47,784 nucleotides of DNA from Symbiodinium natans. Taxonomy: Eukaryota; Sar; Dinophyceae; Suessiales; Symbiodiniaceae. How positions within the stretch are numbered: position 1 is the stretch's first letter; every line of letters starts with the position of its first letter. The notes below the pieces were generated by a model that saw only the letters and a list, made by a program, of their open reading frames with translations, ran no database searches and had not been told where the DNA came from. The position numbers were made by a program, and so were the translations under genes. The stretch lies in assembly GCA_905221605.1 (NCBI GenBank), contig CAJNDS010002604.1, forward strand, positions 297,473 through 345,256, given 5' to 3'. Shown piece after piece: positions 20,601 to 28,140 of the stretch.

Positions 20601-21667
20601 AACCCCACAAAAGCCTCAAAAGCCGCTGAACCCCTAAACCCTAAACCCTAAACCCTAAACCCTAAACCCTAAACCCTAAACCCTAAACCCTAAACCCTAA
20701 ACCCTAAACCCTAAACCCTAAACCCTAAACCCTAAACCCTAAACACTATACCCTAAACCCTAAACCCTAAACCCTAAAACCTAAACCCTAAACCCTCAAC
20801 CCTCAACCCTCAACCCTAAACCCTAAACCCTAAACCCTTAACCCTGAACCCTGAACCCTAAACCCCAAACCCGCACTCTGAGGAGCCACGGCTGGAGACC
20901 GTGCGGGTCCCAGTGCTACAAACAGATTCAGGTCGCCTGTTTTTGGGGCGTCTTCGGTTTCTAAGAGTTTAGGGTTTAGGGTTTAGAGTTTAGGGTTTAG
21001 GGTTGAGGCTTTAGGGTTTAGGGTTTGCTGTGAAAGGGCGTAGATGCTGTGAAGGTTAGGTTTCGGAACAAGCTCGAAAGCTTCGTGAGGTGCGAAGAGC
21101 AGCTTTGGCCCGATTGTGGAGGGCCATCTAACACTTTTCTCCCACCCCACGCCGTCCAAGGGGCCAAAGCCGCTCCAACCTATTCCTTTTAGGGTTTAGG
21201 CCTAAACTCAGACACGACAACAGTCCACTTCTAAAAACTTATTCAGTTTCATGACGTTCGTTGGGTCCGACAGTCAAAGGAATCGGGGGTCGGGAGGCAG
21301 TTTCAGGGAGGGTCGCAGACATTAATGGTCAGGGCAACAAGGGCGCGTCGGGGGCTGATAAGCGCAGTTTTCCAGCACAGTTATAAGTGGGGTTATAATA
21401 GTACGCTCAACCTCCAAGTTATCTGGCTGGTTCTTAGTAGGGAATGAGGGAATGAGGGCCCTTATATATGTATATCATACATATATATATATGCGTGTAT
21501 ATATATATATATATTTATTTATTTATACCCTGTAAGGGATTATAGAGGGTCTTCATTCCCTCATTCCCTCCTAAGAACCAGGTTTTTTTTTTTTGGGGGG
21601 GGGTTCGGGGCTTGGCTTCTTGCAGGTGACGCACGTCGTGCTGGATGAGCTGCACGAGCGGGATAAG
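5602..21667 (+). CDS. R3H plus DEAH-box RNA helicase gene, split into tiny exons, incomplete
   Basis: Seen: at widely spaced islands on the + strand, short open segments with good splice borders carry, in the right order, an R3H domain start (5602, 6204), the pre-motif I helix (13998), motif I GETGCGKSTQ (14181), VPQSLLEAG (15224), motif Ia TQPRRIS (16136), LSLAHRIAQ (16438), ERDEGVGSVA (18140), VGYSVHL (18875), LLVCTAGVLRRRL (20137), EPRLET (20883) and motif II VVLDELHERD (21626). Known: DEAH helicases of the DHX9/DHX36/YTHDC2 group unwind RNA using ATP, and YTHDC2 combines R3H with this core. Inferred: all these pieces form one gene. Most introns contain telomere-like arrays or MITEs. Motifs III-VI, HA2 and the OB-fold were not recognised, so the gene may continue downstream through unidentified exons or be broken. 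The link between 6273 and 13998 is the weakest part. Confidence 0.68.
6001..6185. repeat. Homogeneous CCTAAAG array
   Basis: About 26 head-to-tail copies of the 7-mer CCTAAAG, one base from CCTAAAC, sit inside the R3H intron and return to CCCTAAA at 6183. This is a variant repeat amplified locally. Confidence 0.92.
6204..6273 (+). CDS. Exon 2, R3H domain C-terminal half
   Basis: It follows the acceptor CCCGAG and encodes SKGRGDGRFICVSRDLAK then ALQGQ. SKG plus R-F-I-x-V is the second half of the R3H consensus. The preceding intron (5694-6203) contains TTTAGGG and CCTAAAG arrays. The exact 3' end is uncertain: GC donors are available at 6268 and 6274. Confidence 0.65.
6766..6817 (+). CDS. Candidate exon, helical segment
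   Basis: After the acceptor CACCCCAG the frame reads GFERKVWLFFVESLKEI and reaches a GT donor at 6818. No family is recognised. Its place between the R3H and helicase exons and its amphipathic composition make it a plausible internal exon of the same gene. Confidence 0.35.
7223..7334 (+). CDS. Candidate exons: GLKFEKAKKNPLW and a basic NLS-like stretch
   Basis: 7223-7261 reads GLKFEKAKKNPLW up to a GT donor (GTAGAACC). 7281-7334 reads NENSSGGAATKPRKRARQ, a Ser/Gly linker followed by a classical-looking nuclear localisation motif. The two are in different phase and are separated by too little sequence for a normal intron, so at most one may be real. There is no homology I can name. Confidence 0.3.
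7837..7963. mobile_element. Foldback element family E, copy 1
   Basis: CTACTTGGAGGTTC (7837) and GAACCTCCAAGTAG (7950-7963) are perfect 14-bp inverted repeats. Both arms then contain ACTTATAACC/GGTTATAAGT, and the centre repeats CTTATAA several times. Confidence 0.8.
8541..8655. mobile_element. MITE-like family C, copy 1
   Basis: It begins CTAGGACCCGGAGTAGGCCC and ends TTTTGGGCTAG, with inner TTATAAACCCAGAGGGGCA and ATTCCCAGG shared with the other copies. About 115 bp, non-coding. Confidence 0.6.
9006..9054 (+). CDS. Candidate exon YILCDEEASQVARELSR
   Basis: An open segment between two telomere-like arrays has coding-like composition. An internal AG|GTGGCG could be an acceptor, which would shorten it to VARELSR. 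No family is recognised. Confidence 0.3.
9151..10250. other. 1.1-kb island nearly free of telomere repeats
   Basis: Balanced-composition DNA interrupted only by two repeat units at 10017-10040. Open frames of 100-151 codons exist on both strands (for example 9435-9890), but they overlap each other and none has a recognisable domain. TATAAAA occurs at 9774 and a G-run at 9692-9709. It could be an old transposon fragment or an unrecognised gene. Confidence 0.5.
10659..10735. mobile_element. Short inverted-repeat element (family F)
   Basis: CTATGATTATAATGTGGGG on the left is complementary to CCCCATGATCATAG on the right, allowing a small gap; GGGGTACCCGAAGTACCCTC lies between. It interrupts a stretch (10590-10657) that reads LLDWPTAAPGSQNPYFYRHF and could be an exon. 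Confidence 0.5.
10762..10853. mobile_element. MITE-like family C, copy 2
   Basis: The right part GTAAACCAAAAAGGGCACCC, then TTTTTAATTCCCAGGTTCCT and GGGGTCTAG, is clearly family C. The left end is diverged and a TTTAGGG unit has been inserted near it. Confidence 0.5.
13998..14058 (+). CDS. Helicase exon: helix before motif I
   Basis: It encodes RSLPAWSCREAVIEAAGRHQ, matching the R-x-L-P-x-x-x-x-R-x-x-x-x-x-x-x-x-x-x-Q pattern that directly precedes motif I in DEAH helicases. The acceptor is AACCAAG; the donor is GC at 14059. Joined to 14181 it reads GRHQ|VTLVVGETG. The 122-nt intron (GC-AG) includes a TTTAGGG array. Confidence 0.78.
14181..14225 (+). CDS. Helicase exon: motif I (Walker A)
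   Basis: This 45-nt exon (acceptor CAGTCAG, GC donor GCAGAGTGG) encodes VTLVVGETGCGKSTQ. GETGCGKST is the ATP-binding P-loop of DEAH-box helicases; Lys and Ser/Thr bind the phosphates and Mg. The match is unambiguous. Confidence 0.88.
15224..15265 (+). CDS. Helicase exon: VPQSLLEAG after motif I
   Basis: After the acceptor GACGAG it reads VPQSLLEAGPALRG. STQ|VPQ is the invariant continuation of motif I in this family. The preceding intron (14226-15223, GC-AG, 998 nt) holds several arrays and an oligo-C/oligo-A tract. The 3' boundary is unclear within about 10 nt. Confidence 0.8.
16136..16183 (+). CDS. Helicase exon: motif Ia
   Basis: It encodes DFPDANIIVTQPRRIS (48 nt), with a CAG acceptor and GT donor. 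TQPRRIS is motif Ia, which contacts the RNA backbone. An alternative acceptor 14-15 nt upstream would add PLFQ. Confidence 0.87.
16278..16374. mobile_element. MITE-like family A, copy 1
   Basis: It starts GGGATGTTCACCTTTTTC and contains CTAACAGTCCTTAATAGGGAT. It sits in a helicase intron (16184-16437). Its right end is diverged. Confidence 0.55.
16438..16467 (+). CDS. Helicase exon: ALSLAHRIAQ
   Basis: ISALSLAHRIAQER across the junctions corresponds to the conserved A-x-S-x-A-x-R-V-A-x-E-R helix after motif Ia. The intron before it is GT-AG (16184-16437) and contains a MITE at 16278. The following intron appears to start with GA (GAGCGCTAGG), with CAGGAGCG repeated at both of its ends. Confidence 0.75.
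16925..17720. repeat. Degenerate CACTTGGGT minisatellite
   Basis: Many copies of a 9-mer like CACTTGGG(T/G) with frequent changes (GTCACTTGG, GGGCACTTGG). Open frames here translate to LGTLGSLG-type repeats, which follow from the 9-base period and are not evidence for a gene. Confidence 0.75.
18140..18169 (+). CDS. Helicase micro-exon ERDEGVGSVA
   Basis: This 30-nt exon after CATCAG has a GC donor at 18170. Joined on both sides it gives IAQ|ERDEGVGSVA|VGYSVHL, matching E-R-G-E-x-x-G-x-x-V-G-Y in DEAH helicases. Its short length makes it dependent on context. Confidence 0.68.
18875..18911 (+). CDS. Helicase exon: VGYSVHLDHQSQ
   Basis: It follows the polypyrimidine tract and acceptor CTTCCCTTGCAG and reads VGYSVHLDHQSQ, equivalent to the VGYQVRLE segment. 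The donor seems to be GA at 18912, leaving one base that pairs with CG at 20137 to make Ala. Confidence 0.78.
19261..19371. mobile_element. MITE-like family B, copy 3 (diverged)
   Basis: CCGGTTCTTAGCTTGGAATT on the left and CTTTCCCTACTAAGAAGCCAG on the right resemble family B ends. The segment contains no array and separates two telomere-like tracts. A further right end may exist at 10411-10434 (CATTCCCTACTAAGAGCCAG). Confidence 0.5.
20022..20153 (+). repeat. Telomere-like array flanked by a 31-bp exact duplication
   Basis: The 31 bases at 20022-20052 recur without change at 20123-20153, starting CCTCAAAGG and ending CAGCTGCTC. Between them lie 70 bp of CCCTAAA-type repeats. The right copy contains the acceptor and first codons of the motif Ib exon. 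Confidence 0.88.
20137..20192 (+). CDS. Helicase exon: motif Ib region (CTAGVLRRRL)
   Basis: It encodes AQTQLLVCTAGVLRRRLLE. T-x-G-V-L-x-R-x-L is the conserved motif Ib block. Its first 17 bases belong to a 31-bp direct repeat whose other copy (20022-20052) lies upstream of a short telomere-like array, so the acceptor exists twice. The following intron looks like GA-AG (20193-20882). Confidence 0.84.
20883..20900 (+). CDS. Helicase 18-nt micro-exon EPRLET
   Basis: CTCTGAG|GAGCCACGGCTGGAGACC|GTGCGG supplies exactly six codons. With its neighbours it reads LLE|EPRLET|VTHVVLDE, which fits the L-x-x-D-P-x-L-x-x-V-T-H pattern before motif II. The following intron is GT-AG (20901-21625) and includes two inverted-repeat elements. 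Confidence 0.7.
21374..21420. mobile_element. Foldback element family E, partial copy
   Basis: AGTTATAAGTGGGGTTATAA then TAGTACGCTCAACCTCCAAG matches the right half of the element at 7837-7963. It abuts the family B element at 21427, suggesting one inserted into or beside the other. Confidence 0.55.
21427..21581. mobile_element. MITE-like family B, copy 1, with AT microsatellite core
   Basis: CTGGTTCTTAGTAGGGAATG at the left (continuing AGGGAATGA) pairs with TCATTCCCTCATTCCCTCCT, AAGAACCAG at the right, about 29 bp each with one or two mismatches. A TATATA core fills the middle. It lies inside the helicase intron before motif II. Confidence 0.8.
21626..21667 (+). CDS. Helicase exon: motif II (DELH)
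   Basis: After TTCTTGCAG, 42 nt encode VTHVVLDELHERDK and end at a GT donor (GTGCAG). D-E-x-H is the Walker B motif of DEAH helicases; here it is DELH rather than the usual DEVH or DEAH. Asp-Glu coordinate Mg and activate water. This is the last helicase motif I could find. Confidence 0.88.
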
Positions 21668-22399
21668 GTGCAGCCCTCCACCCTCCCAATGTGGGGTCTC
21701 AGGGTTCGTGCCAGCAGCCCTGGCCTGTGGGCCCCTAAACCCTAAACCCTAAACCCTAAACCCTAAACCCTAAACCCTAAACCCTAAACCCTAAACCCTA
21801 AACCCTAAACCCTAAACCCTAAACCCTAAACCCTAAACCCTAAACCCTAAATTTTAAACCCTAGCACGGAAAGCCGACGCCCTCAGCCCTCACACCCGTG
21901 GGTGTTGAGGTTTAAGCACTTACAATCGGCTGCTTCGGTCCTGAGGCCTTCTTGCCCTTGTTCTTTGTTTTGAGGGTGAAGGGGTGGTTTATGGTTTAGG
22001 GTTTGGGGTTTAGGGTTTAGGGTCCCTTGTACACACCCTGACGCAAAAATGGGCACTCTGTTCCTTTGAAGCCCTACATCCAAAACCGGGGCTTTCGGTC
22101 TTTGCCTTTTTTAGGGGCCTAGGGCGTTTGAGGGCTTTAGGGGTTTAACCTTTCAGGGTTCAAAATTTGCAGCTTAGGGTTTCAGGTTTCAGGGTTTTTG
22201 TGGTTCTGAGGCCTAGTGCTTTCAGGGTCAGGGTATTAGGGTTTTGTGCGCTTGTGTCTTTGGGTCTTCACTAGGCCTTCTATGTCGTTGGCTTGCTCTG
22301 AAAAAGCCCTAAACCCAAAGCCGATAAACCCCGTGGTAAGACGGAGCAGCCTTGTACCGTGAGGGCGAGGGCCTGCATAGCTGGGTACGGCTGACGGAG

Positions 22400-22405
22400 A
22401 TGGGT

Positions 22406-22470
<65 letters not shown>
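22400..22470. repeat. TTGAGGG variant array
   Basis: About ten perfect copies of GAGGGTT followed by one TTTAGGG-like unit. A smaller TTGAGGG patch occurs at 9085-9110. Confidence 0.92.
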
Positions 22471-22472
<2 letters not shown>

Positions 22473-22734
22473 GGTTTAAGGAAAGTCAGGGGAGTAGAGC
22501 AGCTTGACGCTACAGCTTAGGGTTCGGGTGTTAAGTTTCGGGCCTTAATGTTTATAGGGCTTCGTGAGAGCCTAAACCCTTAACCCCAAGCCCTAAACAA
22601 CCCTACTTGTCATCGACCCAGATGTCCAATCACTACGACCCCAAACCCCTGGCCTTAAACCTCGGCCCCACGAGCGCGCGTGCCGGCCCGAGCTTGTAAG
22701 CCAAAGAGCAGGTTGGTGTATAGGGTTTAGTGTT

Positions 22735-23115
22735 TACCCTAAACCTGAAACCCTAAGCCCTAAGCCCTAAGCCCTAAGCCCGAAGCCCTAAGCGCGAAGC
22801 CCTAAGCCCTAAGCGCTAAGCCCTGAGCCCTGAGCCCTAAGCCTTAAGCCCTAAGCGCTGAGCCCTACTAAGCCCTAAGCCCTACTAAGCCCTAAGCCCT
22901 AGCCTAAGCCATAAGCCCTAAGCCCTAAGCCCTAAGCCCTAAGCCCTAAGCCCTAAGCCCTAAGCCCTAAGCCCTAAGCCCTAAGCCCTAAGCCCTAAGC
23001 CCTAAGCCCTAAGCCCTAAGCCCTATAGCCCTAAGCCCTCAGCCCTAAGCCCTAAGCCCTAAGCCCTGAGCCCTGAGCCCTAGGCCTTAAGCCCTAAGCC
23101 CTAAGCCCTAAACCC
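22735..23115. repeat. CCCTAAG variant array
   Basis: About 380 bp of the 7-mer CCCTAAG, with a pure core at 22914-23025 and mutated flanks (CCCGAAG, CCCTGAG). It is a G-for-A variant of CCCTAAA and the longest single-variant block in the window. Confidence 0.92.
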
Positions 23116-24936
23116 TAAGCTCCGAGCCGCGGGCCCCATGCTACTCGAGTTTGGCTCGACATAGCACCGGCGCAAGGCCTGGATCGTGGCTTTGGGGCCC
23201 AGGATTTGGGGTTTAGGGTTTAGGGTTAAGGATTTAGGGTTTAGGGCTCAGGGTTCAGGGTCTGGAGTTTAAGGGTTTAGGGTTTAGGGTTTGGGGTTTA
23301 GAATTAAGGATTACAGTTGAGGTTTTAGGTTTTAGGGTTTAGGGTTTCGGGTTAAGGGTTAAGGTTTAGGGTTCAAGGTTGAGGGTCTAGAGTTGAAAGG
23401 CTCAGGGGCTAGGGACTCAAAGGTTCAGGGTTTAGCTCGGGTTTAGGGTTTAGGGTTTAGGGTTTAGGGTTTAGGGTTTAGGGTTTAGGGTTTAGGGGTT
23501 AGGGGTTAGGGTTTAGGCCTCAGGGTTTAGGGGTCAGGTGTTTCAGGACAATCCCGGTGCCAGCCTTTGAGCTTTGTAAGAGGCTTAAAGCCCTCTACGT
23601 TTTAGGGTTTAGGGTTTAGGGTTTAGAGTGGAGCCCCCAAATCTTAACTTGCTAGTTTCGTTGTGTCGGTTTGCAGCTTCCCCGCCCCAAGGAATTACAA
23701 GAACACAAAATTTGAAGGAAGCCTGACAATTTAAAGCGCCGAACAGAGTTTGGGGTTGCGGGTTGAGGCTTCCATGCTTCCAGGCCTCCAAGTGCAAACC
23801 AGAAACCTTAAAACCCCAAACCCTTTGCCCTGCAGGGTTAAATTCGGGTTTAGGGTTTAGGGTTTAGGGACTAGGGTTTAGGGTTTCTAAAACCTCTGCC
23901 GCACTAGCCGCTGCCATTACCGGCTCGTTCCCCCTTTTGGCCCCTCTCCATTGTTCGCCGAACCGAACAGGCCGGTGAACCCTAAAATTATGGGTTCCCC
24001 TACTACCCCCCTCTATGCTGCCCCCCTGGGTTCCCCCCCCACCCCCTAAATTCACCTTTCATGAATAAAGCCCAAAACCCCAAAAGCCCTGAACCTTAGG
24101 ACCCAGAGTGAGCTCTTATTACCTGTTTTTTTTTTTTTTTTTGTTCAGGGTTTAGGGTTTAAGGGGAGTGGGTGGCGGGGGGAGGGTGGTTGGGACTCCT
24201 ACACGAACGAAGCCACATTTCAATAGAAAAGGGTAACCTTTTGGTATGCGTGGGTTGCCCCGGGATCTGGAACCCACAGCCCTGAGTGTGTAGTGGCGTC
24301 TAGGGTTTCATCGGTTTAGGGTTTAGGGTTTGAGTGGTTGGGGGCTTAGGCGTTTGAGGTTTCTTGGAGTACATGACTCAGACCCGAAGCCGGAAGAAAG
24401 ATGCAATACTACCCTTCTTTACATGCCTCAGCCCATTTGAGCCCCCTCTAGCAATGCAGCGTGGGCACGGGGGTTCCCGGCTCCAGATGATAGAGCTGAG
24501 TCCTCTGAGGTTCGCGGGTTTGGGTCTTAGGGTTTTAACCTAAGAACTAAACCCTAAACACTAAACACTAAGCCCCAGACCCTAAACCCTAAACCCTAGA
24601 CCCTAAACCGTAAACCCTTAACCCTAGACCCTAAACCCTAAACTCTAAACCGTAAACCCTAAACCCTCAATCCTAAACCGGAAGGAAGACGCTGTGGGGG
24701 CTTTCGGGTCGGGCTTGGAAGTACTTTGCTTCATCTTCTCAGAGGCTTTGTCCGAGAGGGTCGCAGAACCTAAACCCAAAACCCAAAACCCAAAACCCAG
24801 AACCCTAAACCCTAAACCCTAAACCCTCAACCCTAAACCCTAAACCCTAAACCTTAAACCCTAAACCTAGGACCTTAGACCTCAAACTCAAGCTCCCAGA
24901 CCGGCAGCAGCCCTGGCTTCCCCCAAGAATCCTCCC

Positions 24937-25168
24937 CTGGCTCTTCGTAGGGAATGAGGGACTGAGGGGCCCGACTATGATATACCCTTTAAGGGGTTAT
25001 ACAGGGTACCCTACATCTACACTTTAAGGGATTATATAATGCTCTTTACATATATATATATATATATGCATACAGACATATATATATATATACATGCACA
25101 TATATATATATATATAGATATATGTAGCCTTTAGGGGAATATATTCCGTACTAGGTACCATCCAGTCC
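24937..25168. mobile_element. MITE-like family B, copy 2 (degenerate right end)
   Basis: The left end CTGGCTCTTCGTAGGGAATG is followed by AGGGACTGAGGG. Inside are AAGGGGTTATACAGGG and three TATATA tracts. The right end (ACTAGGTACCATCCAG) is only partly complementary. Confidence 0.55.
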
Positions 25169-25459
25169 TTGCCTCGGGTTTCCTTGAGGAGGAGCGGACC
25201 ATGCCGCGCCCAAAGATGGATCGCGCCGGCCCAAGGGGGGGTTAGCGTTTAGGGCTTAGGGCTTAGGGTTTAGGGTTTAGGGTTTAGGGTTTAGGGTTTA
25301 GGGCGATTGCTGAATAGGGTGCGAGAGTTCAGGCTCCAGGTTCAACAGGGTCTCTGAGGGTCTATGAGAGAGTCTAGCAGGGTCTATGAGTGTTTGTGAG
25401 TGTTTGTGAGGGTCTACAAGGTTTTGTAGGGTTGAAGACGGTGCGACCGCAGGAGTGTG

Positions 25460-25548
25460 AGAGAGAGGGAGGGAGGGAGGGAGGGAGGGAGGGAGGGAGA
25501 GAGAGAGGGAGAGAGAGAGGGAGAGAGAGAGGGAGAGAGGGAGAGAGC
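25460..25548. repeat. GGGA/GA microsatellite
   Basis: Tracts of GGGAGGGA then GAGAGAGGGA. The open frames on both strands here (RERERG, SLSLPLS) are translations of the repeat. Confidence 0.92.
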
Positions 25549-25849
25549 AAGAGCAACAGACATGCACACATACGCAAAGGGACGGCGGAAAGAGACACAC
25601 AAAGCGGAAGCGGTGAATTACGGACCCATGGAGCCCTGCAAAAGGACCATGAATTGGAGAACCTTTGAAGTGAGAAAAGCCGTCGTCTAAGACCACAAAC
25701 CCCTTTTAGGGTTTAGGGTTTTGGGTTTCGGGTTTAGGGTACTGCTAAAGCCCTGAGCCCTGAATCCCCATAGACTAGCCAAACCCTGAAGCCGCAAAGC
25801 CCCAAAACCCTTGACCCCCAAAGCCGCGAAACCCACAACTCTAAGAGGT

Positions 25850-26110
25850 TTACAGGGTGTGGGGGGATTGTTAAGGTTTTATAGGCTTTGTGCAGGGGTT
25901 TGTTGGGTTTCTTTACAGGGTTTTTGGAGGGCTTGTATACGGTTCATATATGGTGTTCATAGGGCCTTGATGGGGTCTTTTGTAGGGTTTATAGGCGTTG
26001 TAAGGCTGTATTTATAAGCCTTGACAAGAAGTCTCATAAGGCTTGATAAGGCGCTTTATAGGCTTTACGTACCTTTATGAGGCTTTATAAGGCTCGGCTT
26101 TACGAGGCGA
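25850..26110. repeat. TTTATAAGGCTT-like degenerate repeat
   Basis: Copies of GGTTTATAGG and, towards the right, TTTATAAGGCTT vary in spacing. No coding evidence. Confidence 0.5.
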
Positions 26111-26768
26111 AGACCCCCCTCCGCCGGCTCAGGTGCCGGGCCAGTGGAACGCTCTCGAAGTCCCCGGCGCACGATCGACGGGCTCGATGGGGAAGCGGCC
26201 GAGGCCGGGCTTTGGGGTGTAGGGTAGGGTTCAGGGTTAAGGGTTTAAATTAGGGTTTCTTGGGGGAGGGGGGGGAGAGATGTTTTTGTTGGGGCGTCCT
26301 GTTTTTTGGGGGAGGGGGGAGTTAGGTGTTTTTTTGGTTCTTGAAAGTCTTTGCTGGCTTTGTTTTGTTGGGACATTGGGGGCTGTTTGGGTTCAGGGCA
26401 TGTCGGGGGAGACAGGGGGGGGGGGGGGGGGGAATCAGCAATCCGAAAATCTACAAAGCCTGATTAACGCGTCAGGGAGGAGGGTTCATGGGGTGTAGGT
26501 ACCATGGGGAAGCTTAGAGAGCCTTTAGGGAGTAGTGGGGAGTATTCGGTAGCCGGTTACCCATACCCCCCCTTGAACCTTGAACCCCACCTCGAACCCG
26601 GAACCCCCCCCCCAATTTAGGGTTTAGGGTTTAGGGGTTTAGGGGTTTAGGGTTTAGGGTTTAGGGTTTAGGTTTCCTGAAGCCTTGAACCTTAAACCCC
26701 AGACCCCAAACCCTAAACCCTAGACTCTAAACCCCCAAAATCTAAAAGGACTTTGCGGGGTTTCGCAG

Positions 26769-26840
26769 AAAGCCGAAGCCCGTAAGGTTTGCGCCGCCCA
26801 GTTCCACACCTTCGCGCTGAAGGCGCAAAGTGCAAAATGG
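26769..26840 (+). CDS. Candidate exon KAEARKVCAAQFHTF
   Basis: The acceptor TTTCGCAG is followed by 24 open codons starting KAEARKVCAAQFHTF and ending AKW. It is alanine- and lysine-rich and probably helical. Its membership in the helicase gene is an inference from position and strand. Confidence 0.42.
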
Positions 26841-26928
26841 TTGGGGTTCCAGCAGTTCACTTTAGGGTTTAGGGTTTGGCCTCAACCTCCGAGTATCCTT
26901 AGCCCCTAAGCCCCAATACCCCAATATC

Positions 26929-27030
26929 TTGGGATGTTCCCCCTTATATTATGTAAAAGCCCTTAATAGGGATTATAGTACCCCCTATTCTAATGCCTAT
27001 CAAGGACTGTCAGTTTCGGGGGAACATTGA
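26929..27030. mobile_element. MITE-like family A, copy 2
   Basis: It runs from TTGGGATGTTCCCCCTT to GGGGGAACATT, the reverse complement, with the inner block CTTAATAGGGATTATAGTA. It is about 100 bp and non-coding. Confidence 0.7.
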
Positions 27031-27329
27031 AAGCCTGGGTCCCCCGCCCTGTTTAGGGTTTAGGGCTTAGGGCCTTGGGTCTTGGGTCTAGGGTCTAGGG
27101 TTTAGGGTTTGGGGAACTCCCCACACGATGCTGAGGTCAAGTTGGGACATGTGGCCCGGGTTTCTGCTTTTGGCGTTTGGCTTTTGTCGGGCGTTTTGGG
27201 CCTTCGGGTCTGGGGTCTCAGCGTTTAGGCTTAGCAGCTGAGTGAGTACGCTTTACACTTTTTGGGATACTGTAAGCCCCTATAGAACTGAAAGTGCACA
27301 CTTTTGGGGGCTTATGAACTCAGCAACTA

Positions 27330-27400
27330 AGTAGGGGAGAGAACCAGGGACTTGAGACCTTGAGCCCAAGGCAATTGACCACCAGACCGTACTTGACATC
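27330..27400 (-). ncRNA. tRNA-like, possible SINE head with pol III A and B boxes
   Basis: On the minus strand GGTCTGGTGGTC (27377-27388) resembles an A box. About 30 nt further, GTCCCTGGTTCTCTCC (27336-27351) resembles a B box (consensus GGTTCGANTCC, one or two changes). Spacing is close to that of a tRNA. No full cloverleaf or anticodon is convincing, so a decayed tRNA gene or a tRNA-derived SINE is the likely reading. Confidence 0.4.
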
Positions 27401-27767
27401 TAAGGGCCATGACACGTGGTCCCTCATGTATGACCCCTCCCCCCCCTACCTTTGCTAGCAAGAGTCAGAGCCCATATAAGGGATCCTTGTAAAGGCTGCG
27501 AGGACTTGCCAACTTTTTCCTGGGCCGTAGTGGCGGCTAGGTGAGTCGGCAGCTCTAGCTCACGATTTTTCTTGAGCAAGGGGTTTTGCACCATAACCTC
27601 AATCCCCCTAAACCCTAAACCCTAAACCTAAACCCTAAACCCTAAACCCTAAACCCTACACCCTACACCCTACACCCTAAACCCTAAACCCTAAACCCTA
27701 AACCCTAAACCCTAAACCCTAAACCCTAAACCCTAAACCCTAAATCCCCCCCCTCCCCCCCCCACAG

Positions 27768-27822
27768 CTCGGCTTCGGGCTTTGGCCAGGCGGCTTCGCT
27801 GATCAAGGAGGCACGGGGGCCC
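27768..27822 (+). CDS. Candidate exon SASGFGQAASLIKEARG
   Basis: A long pyrimidine tract and CACAG acceptor precede an open segment reading SASGFGQAASLIKEARGPM. It is bordered by a CCCTAAA array on the left and a TTTAGGGG array on the right. No family is recognised. Confidence 0.35.
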
Positions 27823-27830
27823 ATGGCTTG

Positions 27831-28140
27831 AGTTGAAGGGCTCTGTGGATTAGGGTTGGGGGTTTAGGGTTTAGGGGTTTAGGGGTTTACGGGTTTAGGG
27901 GTTTACGGGTTTAGGGGTTTAGGGGTTTAGGGGTTTAGGGTTTAGGGGTTTAGGGGTTTAGGGGTTTAGGGGTTTAGGGGTTTAGGGGTTTAGGGATTTA
28001 GGGGTTTAGGGGTTTAGGGGTTTAGGGGTTTAGGGGTTTAGGGGTTTAGGGGTTTAGAGGTTTACGGGTTTAGGGGTTTAGGGGTTTATTGGTCTACTCA
28101 CCCTTTAGTTGAAGGGCTCCATGGACTAGGGTTGGGGGTT
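27831..28140. repeat. TTTAGGGG array flanked by a 34-bp duplication
   Basis: The segment beginning AGTTGAAGGGCTC occurs at 27831-27864 and 28107-28140 with three differences in 34 bases. The 8-mer TTTAGGGG fills most of the space between (27865-28090). Confidence 0.8.

Larger units (their letters stand above)
18170..21625. repeat. Arrays in helicase introns between motif Ia and motif II
   Basis: 18250-18440 (degenerate), 18590-18630, 18705-18825 (CCCTAAAA 8-mer), 18930-19005, 19055-19155, 19495-19575, 19670-19740, 19915-20000, 20053-20122, 20206-20390 (TTTAGGGG mixed) and 20630-20870 (240 bp). GTCGGTCTGGTAG is duplicated in tandem at 18631-18656. Confidence 0.82.
21668..26768. repeat. Array-rich stretch without recognised exons
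   Basis: 21733-21850 (CCCTAAA), 22400-22460 (TTGAGGG), 22735-23115 (CCCTAAG), 23205-23525 (mixed TTTAGGG), 24540-24675, 24770-24870, 25240-25305 and 26610-26675. Possible but unproven exon pieces: 25186-25235 (FLEEERTMPRPKMDRA), 26127-26180 (VPGQWNALEVPG) and 22605-22640 (LLVIDPDVQSLR). Confidence 0.75.

Noticed and set aside
22676-22700. Possible helicase motif VI (RARAGP)
   Set aside because: The match is only to a short GC-rich run with no Q-R-x-G-R context and no splice borders.
25298-25696. 132-codon minus-strand frame with SLSLPLS repeats
   Set aside because: It results from the GA-rich microsatellite; the flanks show no domain or splice signals.
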